From assembly GCA_010206225.2 (NCBI GenBank), contig VIQU02000013.1, positions 27,406 through 91,405 on the forward strand: 64,000 nucleotides of DNA, given 5' to 3'. The translations under genes and the position numbers were made by a program. The stretch's first letter is position 1. Each line of letters begins with the position of its first letter. Below are positions 23,117 through 31,558 of the stretch, one piece after another. The DNA comes from Lachnospiraceae bacterium MD308. GTDB taxonomy: Bacteria > Bacillota > Clostridia > Lachnospirales > Lachnospiraceae. The notes beneath the pieces were generated by a model. The model did not search any database, had not been told where the DNA came from, and saw only the letters and a program-made list of their open reading frames with translations.

Positions 23117-24232
23117 CTACCAGTTAGTGTAAAGATCGATCGTTCCCGATGCGCAGCCCGAATCATAGACTTTTCCCGCTCCAAGAGATGTCTTTACTAC
23201 CGTCCCCTTCGGATAATCACTGCTCGCCACACAGATATAACCATCCGAATCACGGATCGTTCCATCCGATGCTACATGCCGTCCCGGAATCTTAAGCCCA
23301 TGTCCCGGAAGAACTTTCTGCGAATAATAGGTCTCCCTGTGTCCGTTATAATAATTAACACCCTTCCGTTTGGTAAGAACTCCACTGCCGGAAGGCATAT
23401 CATAATTGCTGCTTTTATCTGAAGTTGTCTTCTTATCCGATGAGCTCTTGCCTGAACTATCATTTTTTGCCTGTGCCGATGTCTCAGTTGATTTATCCGC
23501 TTCTGACGTCTTGTTCGCTTCCGCAGCCTGTTTAGCTTCTGCTTCCTTCCTCGCCTGCTCTTCTTGTCTTTTTGCCTCTTCGGCTGCCCGACGTGCTTCT
23601 TCGGCCGCGCGGCGTGCTTCCTCAGCTCTGAGTTCCTTAATCCGGTTTCTCAAAGAAGCCAGATCAACCGACATAGAATCCGCCTTCGCCTTCAGCTCTG
23701 ACTGTCTGGTATCAAGCTCCTTCTGAAGCTTAACCTGCGACTCTTTCACATCTACCAAATGCCGCTCCTGACCTGCAATAGCCTTGCGAAGCGTCCGAAA
23801 TTCCTCCAGCTTGTTGCGGTCATACTCACTGACATTCTGTATAAAATCAACCTTGTTCAGAAAATCGATCATACTTTCCGCCGAGACAAGAACTTCAAGC
23901 ATAGATATACTGTCATTCTCATACATGTACTTAATGCGGAGCTTCAATTCCTCATACTGCTGCGCCTCGCTGTGCTTTGCAATCGCAAGCTGTTCCCGTG
24001 TCTTCTCTATCTCTCCGGTCGTCTCTTCTATCTTGTCCTCCACATCAGCAATATCATTGCCAATGTCCAGTAATTCCTCATTCACATTATCCAGTTCGTT
24101 TTTCAGATTCGACGACTCATTTTCCATACTCTCGATGTCCCCTGCCTCTGCTATATTGCAAAAGCCCGCAAGAAACAGTAAGCCTGTACAGAATATTCCG
24201 GTCCGAATCCATCTTCTTAACAAATTTCTCAT
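23117..24232 (-). CDS. Secreted coiled-coil protein with C-terminal 3D domain
   Basis: A 371-residue exported protein. A signal peptide (IRTGIFCTGLLFLAGFCNIAEA) leads to a long PcsB-type coiled coil (~35-230), ending in an EEARRAAEEARRAAEEAKR stretch, a Ser/Lys/Thr-rich linker, and a C-terminal 3D domain with the family's aspartates (VASDGTIRDSDGYI, KVYDSGCASGTIDLYTNW). 3D domains occur in lytic transglycosylase-like and resuscitation factors. I start it at 24232 because GGAGGGAGAGT precedes it. A role in cell-wall cleavage is likely, but the catalytic mechanism is not shown. Confidence 0.85.
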   Translation of the reverse strand: MRNLLRRWIRTGIFCTGLLFLAGFCNIAEAGDIESMENESSNLKNELDNVNEELLDIGNDIADVEDKIEETTGEIEKTREQLAIAKHSEAQQYEELKLRIKYMYENDSISMLEVLVSAESMIDFLNKVDFIQNVSEYDRNKLEEFRTLRKAIAGQERHLVDVKESQVKLQKELDTRQSELKAKADSMSVDLASLRNRIKELRAEEARRAAEEARRAAEEAKRQEEQARKEAEAKQAAEANKTSEADKSTETSAQAKNDSSGKSSSDKKTTSDKSSNYDMPSGSGVLTKRKGVNYYNGHRETYYSQKVLPGHGLKIPGRHVASDGTIRDSDGYICVASSDYPKGTVVKTSLGAGKVYDSGCASGTIDLYTNW

Positions 24233-24308
24233 ACTCTCCCTCCATGTGATATAATGAAATAGTACCACATTTTGTCCAATCATGCAAAAACTATATTTCT
24301 ATTATGCC

Positions 24309-25232
24309 TTAATTTAAGAAATTGTCAATAATTACACTCTCGGCTTCTTCTTCTGTCATACCCATCGTACGTAGTTTGATCAATTGTTCATCGTTGATCC
24401 TTCCAATCGCTGCCTCATGGATGATCGCTGCATCCAGATGTTTCGCATTGATCTCTGGAATTGAGCTTACCTGCGCATGTCCCATAATAATAGAATCGCA
24501 CTGTACATGGGCATGGCACCCCGCATTTCCCACAGCCTTCGGATGGAACACCTGCTTTGAACTGTCCTTTGCAACAGAACGAGATATGATCTGCGCAGAA
24601 CTTCCCTCACCGTTAAGCTGTACTTCCATATTAGAAACCGCCATCTGGTCGTCGTGTGTCATAAGCTTCTCTACTACATACAGCTTTGATCCTTTTCCGA
24701 TAGAAATGTTCGTCTCTCGCTCCGTAGAATCGACGCCCTTTATCTGCACTGTATCTAAAGTAAATACCGCATTCTCTTCCATATAGATATTAGTAACAGG
24801 ATTCAGTACTCTTGCTCCGGTTCCTTCTCCCTCGCCGTAATGCTTCTCTTCGTACCGAACATTAGCGCCGTCTGATACATGGAAAGAATGAAATCCGTCG
24901 TGCCTGCTCTCATTGCAGCCGCTGTTATGAATTCCGCAGCCTGCAATGATCGTGACATCAGCGCCTCTGGCAATATAAAAATCATTGTACACAACGTCTG
25001 TCATTCCCGATGCATCTACAACAACCGGGATGTGTACCTGTTCGCCTTTAGTATCGCCGTCAATATACACATCTATTCCCGGTTTGTCCTCCTTTTTCTT
25101 AATTTTAATGTGCTGGCTGTCCCCATGACAGAGCGAAATCCCATTATGCCTTAAATTAAAAGCCCCGCTCTGCTCAAAACCCTTCTCGTCAATCTGCTTC
25201 AATATTTTCTGCGTAATCTCATCTAAAGTCAT
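24309..25232 (-). CDS. SufB/SufD-type Fe-S scaffold protein (minimal two-gene system)
   Basis: A 307-residue beta-helical SufBD-core protein, much shorter than SufB (~465). Family segments include DVVYNDFYIARGADVTIIAGCGIHNSGC, HFGEGEG-like HYGEGEGTGA and the C-terminal HEAAIGRINDEQLIKLRTMGMTEEEA. It follows the SufC-like ATPase by 12 bases. No SufS, SufU or SufD is adjacent, so the pair matches the compact SmsC-SmsB type of Fe-S assembly. It would assemble clusters in the cytoplasm. Confidence 0.88.
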   Translation of the reverse strand: MTLDEITQKILKQIDEKGFEQSGAFNLRHNGISLCHGDSQHIKIKKKEDKPGIDVYIDGDTKGEQVHIPVVVDASGMTDVVYNDFYIARGADVTIIAGCGIHNSGCNESRHDGFHSFHVSDGANVRYEEKHYGEGEGTGARVLNPVTNIYMEENAVFTLDTVQIKGVDSTERETNISIGKGSKLYVVEKLMTHDDQMAVSNMEVQLNGEGSSAQIISRSVAKDSSKQVFHPKAVGNAGCHAHVQCDSIIMGHAQVSSIPEINAKHLDAAIIHEAAIGRINDEQLIKLRTMGMTEEEAESVIIDNFLN

Positions 25233-25244
25233 ATACTATTCTCC

Positions 25245-25982
25245 TCAATTTTCAACAGAAGTATTTCTCTTTAAACAGGCAAGGCTGTCCGCCGTATTCA
25301 TCAATCCAGGAAGTACGTCTTTTGCAGCTCCGATCTGATTGATACGCCCATCCTCAATCACCATGATCCTGTCTGCCATCTGTATGATTTTCTCCTGATG
25401 GGATATGAGGATCAGACTCTGCTCCTTCTTCTCATGAATCGCCTCAAACTGCTGTACAAGCATGGAAAAGCTCCATAAATCAATTCCTGCTTCCGGCTCA
25501 TCAAAAATACACAGCTTATGAGTCTTGGCAAGCACCGTAGCAATCTCTAAGCGCTTCATCTCCCCGCCTGAAAGCGTTGCATCCACTTCTCTTGTAATAT
25601 ATTCATTCGCACACAATCCCACAGTGCTCAGCATCCGGCAGCATTCCGGCTTCGTAAGTTCTCTTCCCGCCGCAAGCGATAAAAGACGGATAACTGTCAT
25701 CCCCTTAAATCTCGGCGGCTGTTGAAATGCAAAACCGATCCCCACATTCGCCCTTTGGTTAATATCATAGGAAGTAATGTCCTCGCCATCCAGAATAATC
25801 TGCCCGCTGTCTGCTTCTTCAATCCCCATCAATACTTTCGCAAGAGAGGATTTCCCGCCTCCGTTCGGTCCCGTGATGACAAGCATCTCCCCATCATCTA
25901 CCTGAAAACTTATATTTTTAACAATACTTCTTTCTATACCATTCTCATTCACTTTGAATGTCAGATTCTTAACGTCCAGCAT
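25245..25982 (-). CDS. SufC-type ABC ATPase
   Basis: A 245-residue soluble ABC ATPase: Walker A GPNGGGKSSLAK, Q-loop region FAFQQPPRFKGM, signature LSGGEMKRLEIA, Walker B LCIFDEPEAGID and an H-loop in LILISHQEK. It drives Fe-S scaffold rearrangement together with the SufB-like partner encoded 12 bases downstream. It is the first gene of a two-gene operon. Confidence 0.92.
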   Translation of the reverse strand: MLDVKNLTFKVNENGIERSIVKNISFQVDDGEMLVITGPNGGGKSSLAKVLMGIEEADSGQIILDGEDITSYDINQRANVGIGFAFQQPPRFKGMTVIRLLSLAAGRELTKPECCRMLSTVGLCANEYITREVDATLSGGEMKRLEIATVLAKTHKLCIFDEPEAGIDLWSFSMLVQQFEAIHEKKEQSLILISHQEKIIQMADRIMVIEDGRINQIGAAKDVLPGLMNTADSLACLKRNTSVEN

Positions 25983-26174
25983 AAATGCAGCTCCTTTCTA
26001 ACCACAGTACATTATAATCGAAACTGCACCTTCCTGCAACCCAAAAATATAAGCTTTCCAATTGTTACATTTTCTAAAGAAATTCTTATGTCTTCGTTAA
26101 CTTTCTATGATATCTATTGAGTCTTTGCAGGAAACATAATACAATAGAAAGACATTTTTCAAGGAGGCCTATAT

Positions 26175-26885
26175 ATGGATATCAATAAAATTGAAACAAA
26201 ATCGCATCCGAAAGATGTATTTGATGACGATTTTGAAGTAATATATGAAGGCGATCTGCCTGAACTGCCTAATGATCTGGGAAGTGACGATTATAAAGAT
26301 GTTTTGTCTAATTTATCTGAGCTTGATACTACAAACAGTCTGGGAATCAACTATTTGGAGCAAAACCGCACCAGAACACTCTCTCATTTTAATCATTGCA
26401 AAACCGCCCTCAGGCAATACCCGAACGGTCAAAAATCAAAAAAGACATATCACATTGCAGATCTTCTCCTACAGATTGCTACACTCCTGCTTATTGTCGT
26501 TATTACAGGATTCTTAGCTGTCAGTTTCTGGAAGCACAACACATCCTATGCTGACGTTACCGCCGCTGTTGCCGGACACAAATATATTCTCGGAGCTTAT
26601 TACGGCATGTCTCTTTTTATTTTGTTGACAGAATGGATTTCCTTTCTCAACGTATTGCTGGGCGGCAGATCTGGAAAATGGCATGGCATGTTTTCCTTTT
26701 TGATAATTTACCTTGGAGCACTGCTGTCTGGTCAGTTTGCTCACTTGATTCCGTCCGATCCGTTTCCGCTTCAGGGAATAAGAGAAGCCTTAAAGATATA
26801 CGGAGCCTTAAATCAGGTACTCCTTCCCTTATGTGCCTCCGGAATTGTTATCTGCATCATACGTAAAATACGAAGCAAAAAATAA
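26175..26885 (+). CDS. Uncharacterised four-span membrane protein
   Basis: A 236-residue protein. An acidic N-terminal cytoplasmic region (~1-95, DDDFEVIYEGDLPELPNDLGSDD) precedes about four membrane segments (LLLQIATLLLIVVITGFLAV, YILGAYYGMSLFILL, MFSFLIIYLGALLSG, VLLPLCASGIVICII). I do not recognise the family. A strong CAAGGAGGCCTATAT ribosome binding site and downstream terminator support it as a real single gene. Confidence 0.75.
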   Translation: MDINKIETKSHPKDVFDDDFEVIYEGDLPELPNDLGSDDYKDVLSNLSELDTTNSLGINYLEQNRTRTLSHFNHCKTALRQYPNGQKSKKTYHIADLLLQIATLLLIVVITGFLAVSFWKHNTSYADVTAAVAGHKYILGAYYGMSLFILLTEWISFLNVLLGGRSGKWHGMFSFLIIYLGALLSGQFAHLIPSDPFPLQGIREALKIYGALNQVLLPLCASGIVICIIRKIRSKK

Positions 26886-26937
26886 ACATTGATGAACATA
26901 GCGTTGGCCGGAAAGGACACAGATATCCTTTTAAAAA

Positions 26938-26997
26938 ATATACTGCCCCGCTTTTAGCACACAGCATACTAAAAACGGAGCAGTATATATTTTTTTA
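26938..26997. terminator. Bidirectional terminator
   Basis: A long imperfect hairpin: ATATACTGC...CTTTTAG pairs with CTAAAAACGG.GCAGTATAT, with T runs on both strands. It lies between two convergent genes and overlaps the stop codon of the minus-strand one. Confidence 0.85.
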
Positions 26998-27864
26998 TTC
27001 GTCATCGTCATCCTCGTCCAGATCACTCTCTGTCCTTCTGCTTTTCAGAATCAAAAAGACAGTCAGCACAATAATAAGAAAACATACAGCAATGCCGGCT
27101 CCCAGCACAATCTTCCAGAACGTCCTGATACTTTTTCCTTCTTCCTGAGTAATCTCCATCTTAACAGTCGCAATATCTGAACCGCCGTTTTCTCCTGGAT
27201 CTGCCACTATATAAATCTTATCTCCCTTTCTGAGTTCAACCTCTCCCTTCAGACTTCCGGACGGCATGTGATCAACCACTTTTTTCCCCGTATCAGGCAT
27301 CACACCGCAAAATGCGTGATCCACTGTATCAGTATCCGTACAGAGCATAAGAGTCAGACCATCTCCCTCGTCATAATCTTTTCCGGTCCAGTCAAAAGGC
27401 ATGCTCCCGGCACTATAATCCGAATGAATACTATAAGTGCCGTCTTCCGGCGCCTCCCACGCAATCACACTGGATACGGCGCCCTCTTTCACATTCGGAT
27501 CCATAATCCCGTTTCCGTCCATACGCCACCAGCAGCTTGACGCCAGGCAGTCATAATCTTGCACCGCATAAGGCTCTGGCATCCACATCTCGTTATAATC
27601 ATACCACATCCGGCAGGAGCCGGTATCTGTCCAAATGCATTCCTTCGCTTTTGAAGCCTCAAAATTCCCTCCTGTATTAACGTCCTCGCTGTACATAAAA
27701 TACCAGCCGTTCGTCCCCTGAATTTCTTTTTCAGGTCCATTAGTATTCTTTTCATAGCCGATCGTCCATTTCCGCTGCCATGATGCCTGTACCGGAACCG
27801 CCAATATCATGCTAATCAAAATTGCCAGTGCTGCCCCTGCCATCCTCCTCTTTGTATTCTTCAT
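26995..27864 (-). CDS. Uncharacterised cell-surface protein with C-terminal anchor
   Basis: A 289-residue exported protein: signal peptide (AGAALAILISMILAVPVQA), an extracellular domain of ~210 residues rich in Trp, Tyr and Asp and with several cysteines (SCRMWYDYNEMWMPEPY, ASSCWWRMDGNG), one C-terminal membrane span (IVLGAGIAVCFLIIVLTVFLIL) and an acidic tail (DLDEDDDDE). The middle contains a beta-rich segment (WEAPEDGTYSIHSDYS) like a carbohydrate-binding or Ig module. Family not recognised. Confidence 0.75.
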   Translation of the reverse strand: MKNTKRRMAGAALAILISMILAVPVQASWQRKWTIGYEKNTNGPEKEIQGTNGWYFMYSEDVNTGGNFEASKAKECIWTDTGSCRMWYDYNEMWMPEPYAVQDYDCLASSCWWRMDGNGIMDPNVKEGAVSSVIAWEAPEDGTYSIHSDYSAGSMPFDWTGKDYDEGDGLTLMLCTDTDTVDHAFCGVMPDTGKKVVDHMPSGSLKGEVELRKGDKIYIVADPGENGGSDIATVKMEITQEEGKSIRTFWKIVLGAGIAVCFLIIVLTVFLILKSRRTESDLDEDDDDE

Positions 27865-28007
27865 CTTTACCCTCGTCCTCCCGTCATTTTGTTATTTATC
27901 ATCCGTATTGTCAGAGCCAAAAGGTTTTTCTTTTTTCATAATACCACAAATCCATTCAAAAGGTTATCTTTTTTATGAAATATGTCTGTTTAATCTCTTT
28001 CCGACAA

Positions 28008-28036
28008 TTGACATTTATCGAGATATACTGTAAAAT
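28008..28036 (+). promoter_or_regulatory. Consensus promoter for the SRP RNA
   Basis: TTGACA (28008-28013) and TAAAAT (28031-28036) with a 17-base spacer, placing the RNA start near 28043-28044. Confidence 0.8.
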
Positions 28037-28043
28037 ATGAAAA

Positions 28044-28306
28044 TGTGCAGCCGGGGTGTTAGCGGTACCTTGTACCTGCAATCCGCTACAGCAGGGGTGA
28101 TGCTGCGCGGAGGGTTTGTATTTGCAGAGCTGCCCTTGGAAAGTGACGTTGAGGCCCGGGTCTTACGCGACGGGAATCTGTGAACCGTGTCAGGTCGGGA
28201 ACGAAGCAGCACTAAGCAGAACCTTCCGGGTGCCGTGAGGGCGCCTGGGCTGAGTTTACTGCCAAGGTAACGTCTGTGAATACAGATTCGAAGCGCAGCG
28301 CACATT
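28044..28306 (+). ncRNA. ffs: Large (Bacillus-type) signal recognition particle RNA
   Basis: About 263 bases. The conserved domain IV hairpin is visible as GTCAGGTCGGGAACGAAGCA followed by GCACTAAGCAG, matching the Ffh-binding GGTCAGG...GGAAGCAGC signature. The 5' end GTGCAG.. and 3' end ..GCGCAC are complementary, closing the long rod, and a 5' Alu-type region (CCGGGGTGTTAGCGGTACC) is present. With FtsY and Ffh it targets membrane proteins. Ends are estimated from the promoter and pairing. Confidence 0.9.
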
Positions 28307-28313
28307 AAATATT

Positions 28314-28466
28314 TTACATGTGGGCAGAATTTTCCCGGAATTGTCTCATATTCTCATCCGCCCAGACAATCTTGTTGCGGCCATGCTTTTTCGCATCATA
28401 GAGCAGCGTGTCCGCCGTCTTCAAACGCTTAAAAAGACCGAAAATGGCATCTGCAGCCGTATAGTC
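28314..28466 (-). pseudogene. C-terminal remnant of a GGDEF diguanylate cyclase domain
   Basis: Reading the minus strand from just after the tadA stop, the same frame continues for 50 codons and contains LKTADTLLYDAKKHGRNKIV, the canonical C-terminal helix of GGDEF domains (ADxALYxAKxxGRN), then a stop at 28314-28316. The GGDEF motif itself and everything upstream are missing, so it is a fragment. It touches the 3' end of the SRP RNA. Confidence 0.8.
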
Positions 28467-28976
28467 TCACTCCATCTTACAGCTGATGCTGTCCTTCGGA
28501 TCTGTTTTTTCCAGTTTTTTCTTTTCCCGCAATTCCTTAAAAAACGATTTCATCATCTGACTACACTCTTTTTCTAGCACTCCGATCGTAAGCTCTGCCT
28601 GATGGTTAAATTCCTGCATCTGCAGCAGATTCAAGACAGAACCGGCGCACCCTGCTTTCGGATTCATACAGCCTACTACAACCCTTGTCATCCTCGACTG
28701 TACGATTGCTCCGGAACACATCTGGCACGGTTCAAGAGTTACATACATCGTACATCCCTCGAGACGCCAGTCTCCCATCTTCCTGCTGGCCTTCCTGATC
28801 GCGGTCAGTTCCGCATGAGCAAGCGTATTCTTATCAATCGTTCTGCGATTATAGCCCCGTCCTATGATTTTATCCTGATATACGATAACACATCCAATCG
28901 GAGTCTCTCCGATCGCATATGCCTTTTTCGCCTGTCTGATGGCCTGCTTCATATATTTTTCATCTGTACTCAACAT
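28467..28976 (-). CDS. tadA: tRNA-specific adenosine deaminase TadA
   Basis: A 169-residue zinc deaminase that converts A34 to inosine in tRNA-Arg(ACG). Zinc and catalytic motifs are AHAELTAI and EPCQMCSGA, separated as in the family. CAGGAGCAGCAAA precedes the start. The stop codon is directly followed, in the same frame, by a GGDEF remnant. Length is normal, with a slightly long C-terminal tail (RKLEKTDPKDSISCKME region). Confidence 0.95.
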   Translation of the reverse strand: MLSTDEKYMKQAIRQAKKAYAIGETPIGCVIVYQDKIIGRGYNRRTIDKNTLAHAELTAIRKASRKMGDWRLEGCTMYVTLEPCQMCSGAIVQSRMTRVVVGCMNPKAGCAGSVLNLLQMQEFNHQAELTIGVLEKECSQMMKSFFKELREKKKLEKTDPKDSISCKME

Positions 28977-28992
28977 TTTGCTGCTCCTGTTT

Positions 28993-30003
28993 TCATTCCC
29001 ATTTAAATGCCCGCTTCACAGGTCTGCACCAATATCCGAAAGGATTATCCTCGTTGTACTCCTCCGGACTCAGTTTAATATCAAGCCTGTCTTTCGCAAT
29101 AAATTCCGCAAAGCCGAAAGCTCCTGCGGCTGCCGCCTCTTTCTCATGGTATATTCCCGGTACTCCCAGCATGATCTGCTCTCCTCTTTCCATCAGGATA
29201 AGATGATGATAATTATAATATCCATGCAGAAGGAAATTATTATTCGCCAGACGCCACTCACAGCGTGCAAGTTTGGCAAGCTCCGTACGCTGAATCTTTT
29301 TTATCCGCCATCCTTCTTGCAAACGCTGCTTTTCCGGTTCCTCCATAAAGAAAACATCCTCACTCCGAATAGCAGATACTTCGCCCATAATATCATCCGG
29401 ATCTTGCGGTTCCACTATATCCTGAGGTTCACCTTCTGTCCTCTGCGGTTCATCTTCTATCCTCTGCGGTTCATCTTCTATCCTCTGCGGTTCATCTTCC
29501 GCACGCTGTGCTTCATTCTCTTCTTCCGATCTGTCTGCCCCTTCTAGAGAAACCTTTTGTTCTTCTTCTATTATCTCCGGCTCATCCGGAGTATCCTGTC
29601 TGATTTCTCTGGTTCCCTCCTGACTCCATATCTGCATACCAGATATATCCATCGGCTTTTCATCCCAGAGTGCAGCGTAGCGCCGCCCATCTCTGTTTTC
29701 CAACACCAGTCCATTTATCTTCGCATAATTTTCCGGTGTTCCCGTATCCTCTGCCGTATAACTGATACATTCGTTTACGGCCGGATTAATATTATCTGCC
29801 TCTCCCTGCCATATTCCAAAACATTTCCCTTCGCTCTCAAAAAGAAGATAGATCATAAGGCTTTTTTCGCTGCCCATGCGCAGCCCCTTTCCATGTATGT
29901 GAACCACACACTCATCTTCTTCCTGCTCTACCTTCACGAAGCCAACATTACGCATACGTTTTCCCTGCTCATATTCATACAAATAGCGGATAAATCGTTT
30001 CAA
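28993..30003 (-). CDS. Lachnospiraceae-type acidic-repeat protein of unknown function (possibly DUF6128)
   Basis: A 336-residue protein without signal peptide or membrane segment. An N-terminal beta-rich domain (MKRFIRYLYEYEQGKRMRNV...) covers ~1-125. A central acidic linker holds near-perfect heptads EDEPQRI/T. A C-terminal conserved domain follows (~225-336: RTELAKLARCEWRLANNNFL, YYNYHHLILM, VPGIYHEKEAAAAGAFGFAEF). Both ends resemble a family I recall as DUF6128, not certain. It lies 16 bases upstream of tadA on the same strand. Function unknown. Confidence 0.7.
   Translation of the reverse strand: MKRFIRYLYEYEQGKRMRNVGFVKVEQEEDECVVHIHGKGLRMGSEKSLMIYLLFESEGKCFGIWQGEADNINPAVNECISYTAEDTGTPENYAKINGLVLENRDGRRYAALWDEKPMDISGMQIWSQEGTREIRQDTPDEPEIIEEEQKVSLEGADRSEEENEAQRAEDEPQRIEDEPQRIEDEPQRTEGEPQDIVEPQDPDDIMGEVSAIRSEDVFFMEEPEKQRLQEGWRIKKIQRTELAKLARCEWRLANNNFLLHGYYNYHHLILMERGEQIMLGVPGIYHEKEAAAAGAFGFAEFIAKDRLDIKLSPEEYNEDNPFGYWCRPVKRAFKWE
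29449..29512. repeat. 21-bp tandem repeat encoding EDEPQR heptads
   Basis: About three consecutive copies of CCTCTGCGGTTCATCTTCTA-type units (minus strand codes for DEPQRIE), the last diverged. In-frame multiples of seven codons, so copy-number changes would alter only linker length. Confidence 0.75.
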
Positions 30004-30128
30004 TACCCCACTTCCATTCTAGTTTTCATTCATCATAATCTATTCGCTTTGTCCGCTATTCATTCCACAAATCCGATATTTATCTGTACTTTTCTTATAG
30101 ATATCAATCAAGATTTTATCCCGGATCA

Positions 30129-31550
30129 TCATATCATCGCATTTAGTTCCTGATACAGCCGTTTGGCATAGCTGTCCGTCATGCCGCAGATATAATCCGT
30201 CACCAGAAGGAGCCTTAAATAAAGCTTTTCTTCTTCCGTCTTACCTCTAGCCTGACGGTGATAAGCATTTTTGTAATTATCAGAAATAAACCAGATCATA
30301 CGCGATTCAATAGTTCCAAGCTTCTGCGTACTGTCGTCATACTTAATCGCCGCTGACACGAACTTTTCCATCAGATAATCAATCATCGCCGACTCGGACA
30401 CTTCCATACGATAAATCGCATCAGAAGTGAATACCTCCCGAAATGCAAAATCCCCCAAAAGATCCATAAGTTTCTCTGCAAATGTATGGTAAAACAGATC
30501 ACGCTTATATGTCCCGTTCATAATCGCTTCGTAATTGGACGTAAACCCATAGGTTGCACAGTTCAGCAAAAATCCCTGCACCCGCACGATCCAATTCTTA
30601 ATGGCAAATTCTTCCGGGTTGTCCACATGGCGGTCTTTCCCGATCAGATACAACTCTTCCAGTTTATCCGCCGGATAAAACGCGCCCGCTCCCTCCTGCC
30701 GGTACAGCATCTGAAGTTCTCTAAGCTCCTCCAGAAGCCGGTTATAGCTTATAAAGCCTTTGACAAACGCATCTTCAATATCAGCCGTCTTATATGCAAT
30801 ATCGTCTGCTGCCTCTAGAATAAATGTCAGAGGATGCCTTTTTCCCTTCGTCCCTATCTCCCTCTGTATATCCTCAAAGATTTCTTTATCTGCGTAATAA
30901 TATCCCATCTTCCTATCCTTAATGTCTGTTGAATGCCCGTCTGCCTGCAGAGAAGACACAGGATACTTTATGATCGTTCCAAGCAGTGCATAGGTCAGAT
31001 TCATGCCATTATCATCCACCAGAAAATGAAGCTTTGTCACGAGCCTTAAGGCTTGCGCATTCCCCTCAAAATGATACAGATCCTGCTTCATCTGCTCCGT
31101 GAGAAGCTCTGCAATCGGTTTTCCTCTGAACTTAAGCACCGGCAGCCTTCTCTCAAACCATTCCCTGATCTCCACCTCCCCAAAATGGCCAAAAGGCGGA
31201 TTCCCAATGTCATGAAGCAATCCTGCACATTGCAGGATATTACAGATATCTTCCTTCATACGCGGAGTGAATCCTGCATCTCTGTGATACGCCAATATAT
31301 TTTCACCGATATTCTGCCCTAAAGACTTTGCAAAAGAAGACACTTCCAACGAATGCGTCAATCTGGTCCGAATAAAATCACTTTTATCCAGCGGGAATAC
31401 CTGTGTCTTATCCTGAAGTCTCCGAAACGAAGCGCTCCCTATGATCCGCTGGTAATCCTTCTCGAATTCACTTCTAAGATCACTGCCTGCTCCCCGTCTT
31501 TTGGAAGTTCCCCTGCTTCTTTTTGTCGATAGTAACTGTCTCCACTCCAT
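30129..31550 (-). CDS. dgt: Deoxyguanosinetriphosphate triphosphohydrolase-like protein
   Basis: A 473-residue HD-domain dNTPase. Motifs: ASFRRLQDKTQVFPL, RTRLTHSLEVSS, GLLHDIGNPPFGHFGE (HD pair) and EAADDIAYKTADIED. It hydrolyses dNTPs to the nucleoside and triphosphate. The start is ATG 31550, placed by GAGGAGTGTT; a TTG 12 bases earlier is inside that site. It begins 8 bases after the stop of the XRE-like acidic protein and so shares its transcript. Confidence 0.93.
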   Translation of the reverse strand: MEWRQLLSTKRSRGTSKRRGAGSDLRSEFEKDYQRIIGSASFRRLQDKTQVFPLDKSDFIRTRLTHSLEVSSFAKSLGQNIGENILAYHRDAGFTPRMKEDICNILQCAGLLHDIGNPPFGHFGEVEIREWFERRLPVLKFRGKPIAELLTEQMKQDLYHFEGNAQALRLVTKLHFLVDDNGMNLTYALLGTIIKYPVSSLQADGHSTDIKDRKMGYYYADKEIFEDIQREIGTKGKRHPLTFILEAADDIAYKTADIEDAFVKGFISYNRLLEELRELQMLYRQEGAGAFYPADKLEELYLIGKDRHVDNPEEFAIKNWIVRVQGFLLNCATYGFTSNYEAIMNGTYKRDLFYHTFAEKLMDLLGDFAFREVFTSDAIYRMEVSESAMIDYLMEKFVSAAIKYDDSTQKLGTIESRMIWFISDNYKNAYHRQARGKTEEEKLYLRLLLVTDYICGMTDSYAKRLYQELNAMI

Positions 31551-31558
31551 AACACTCC

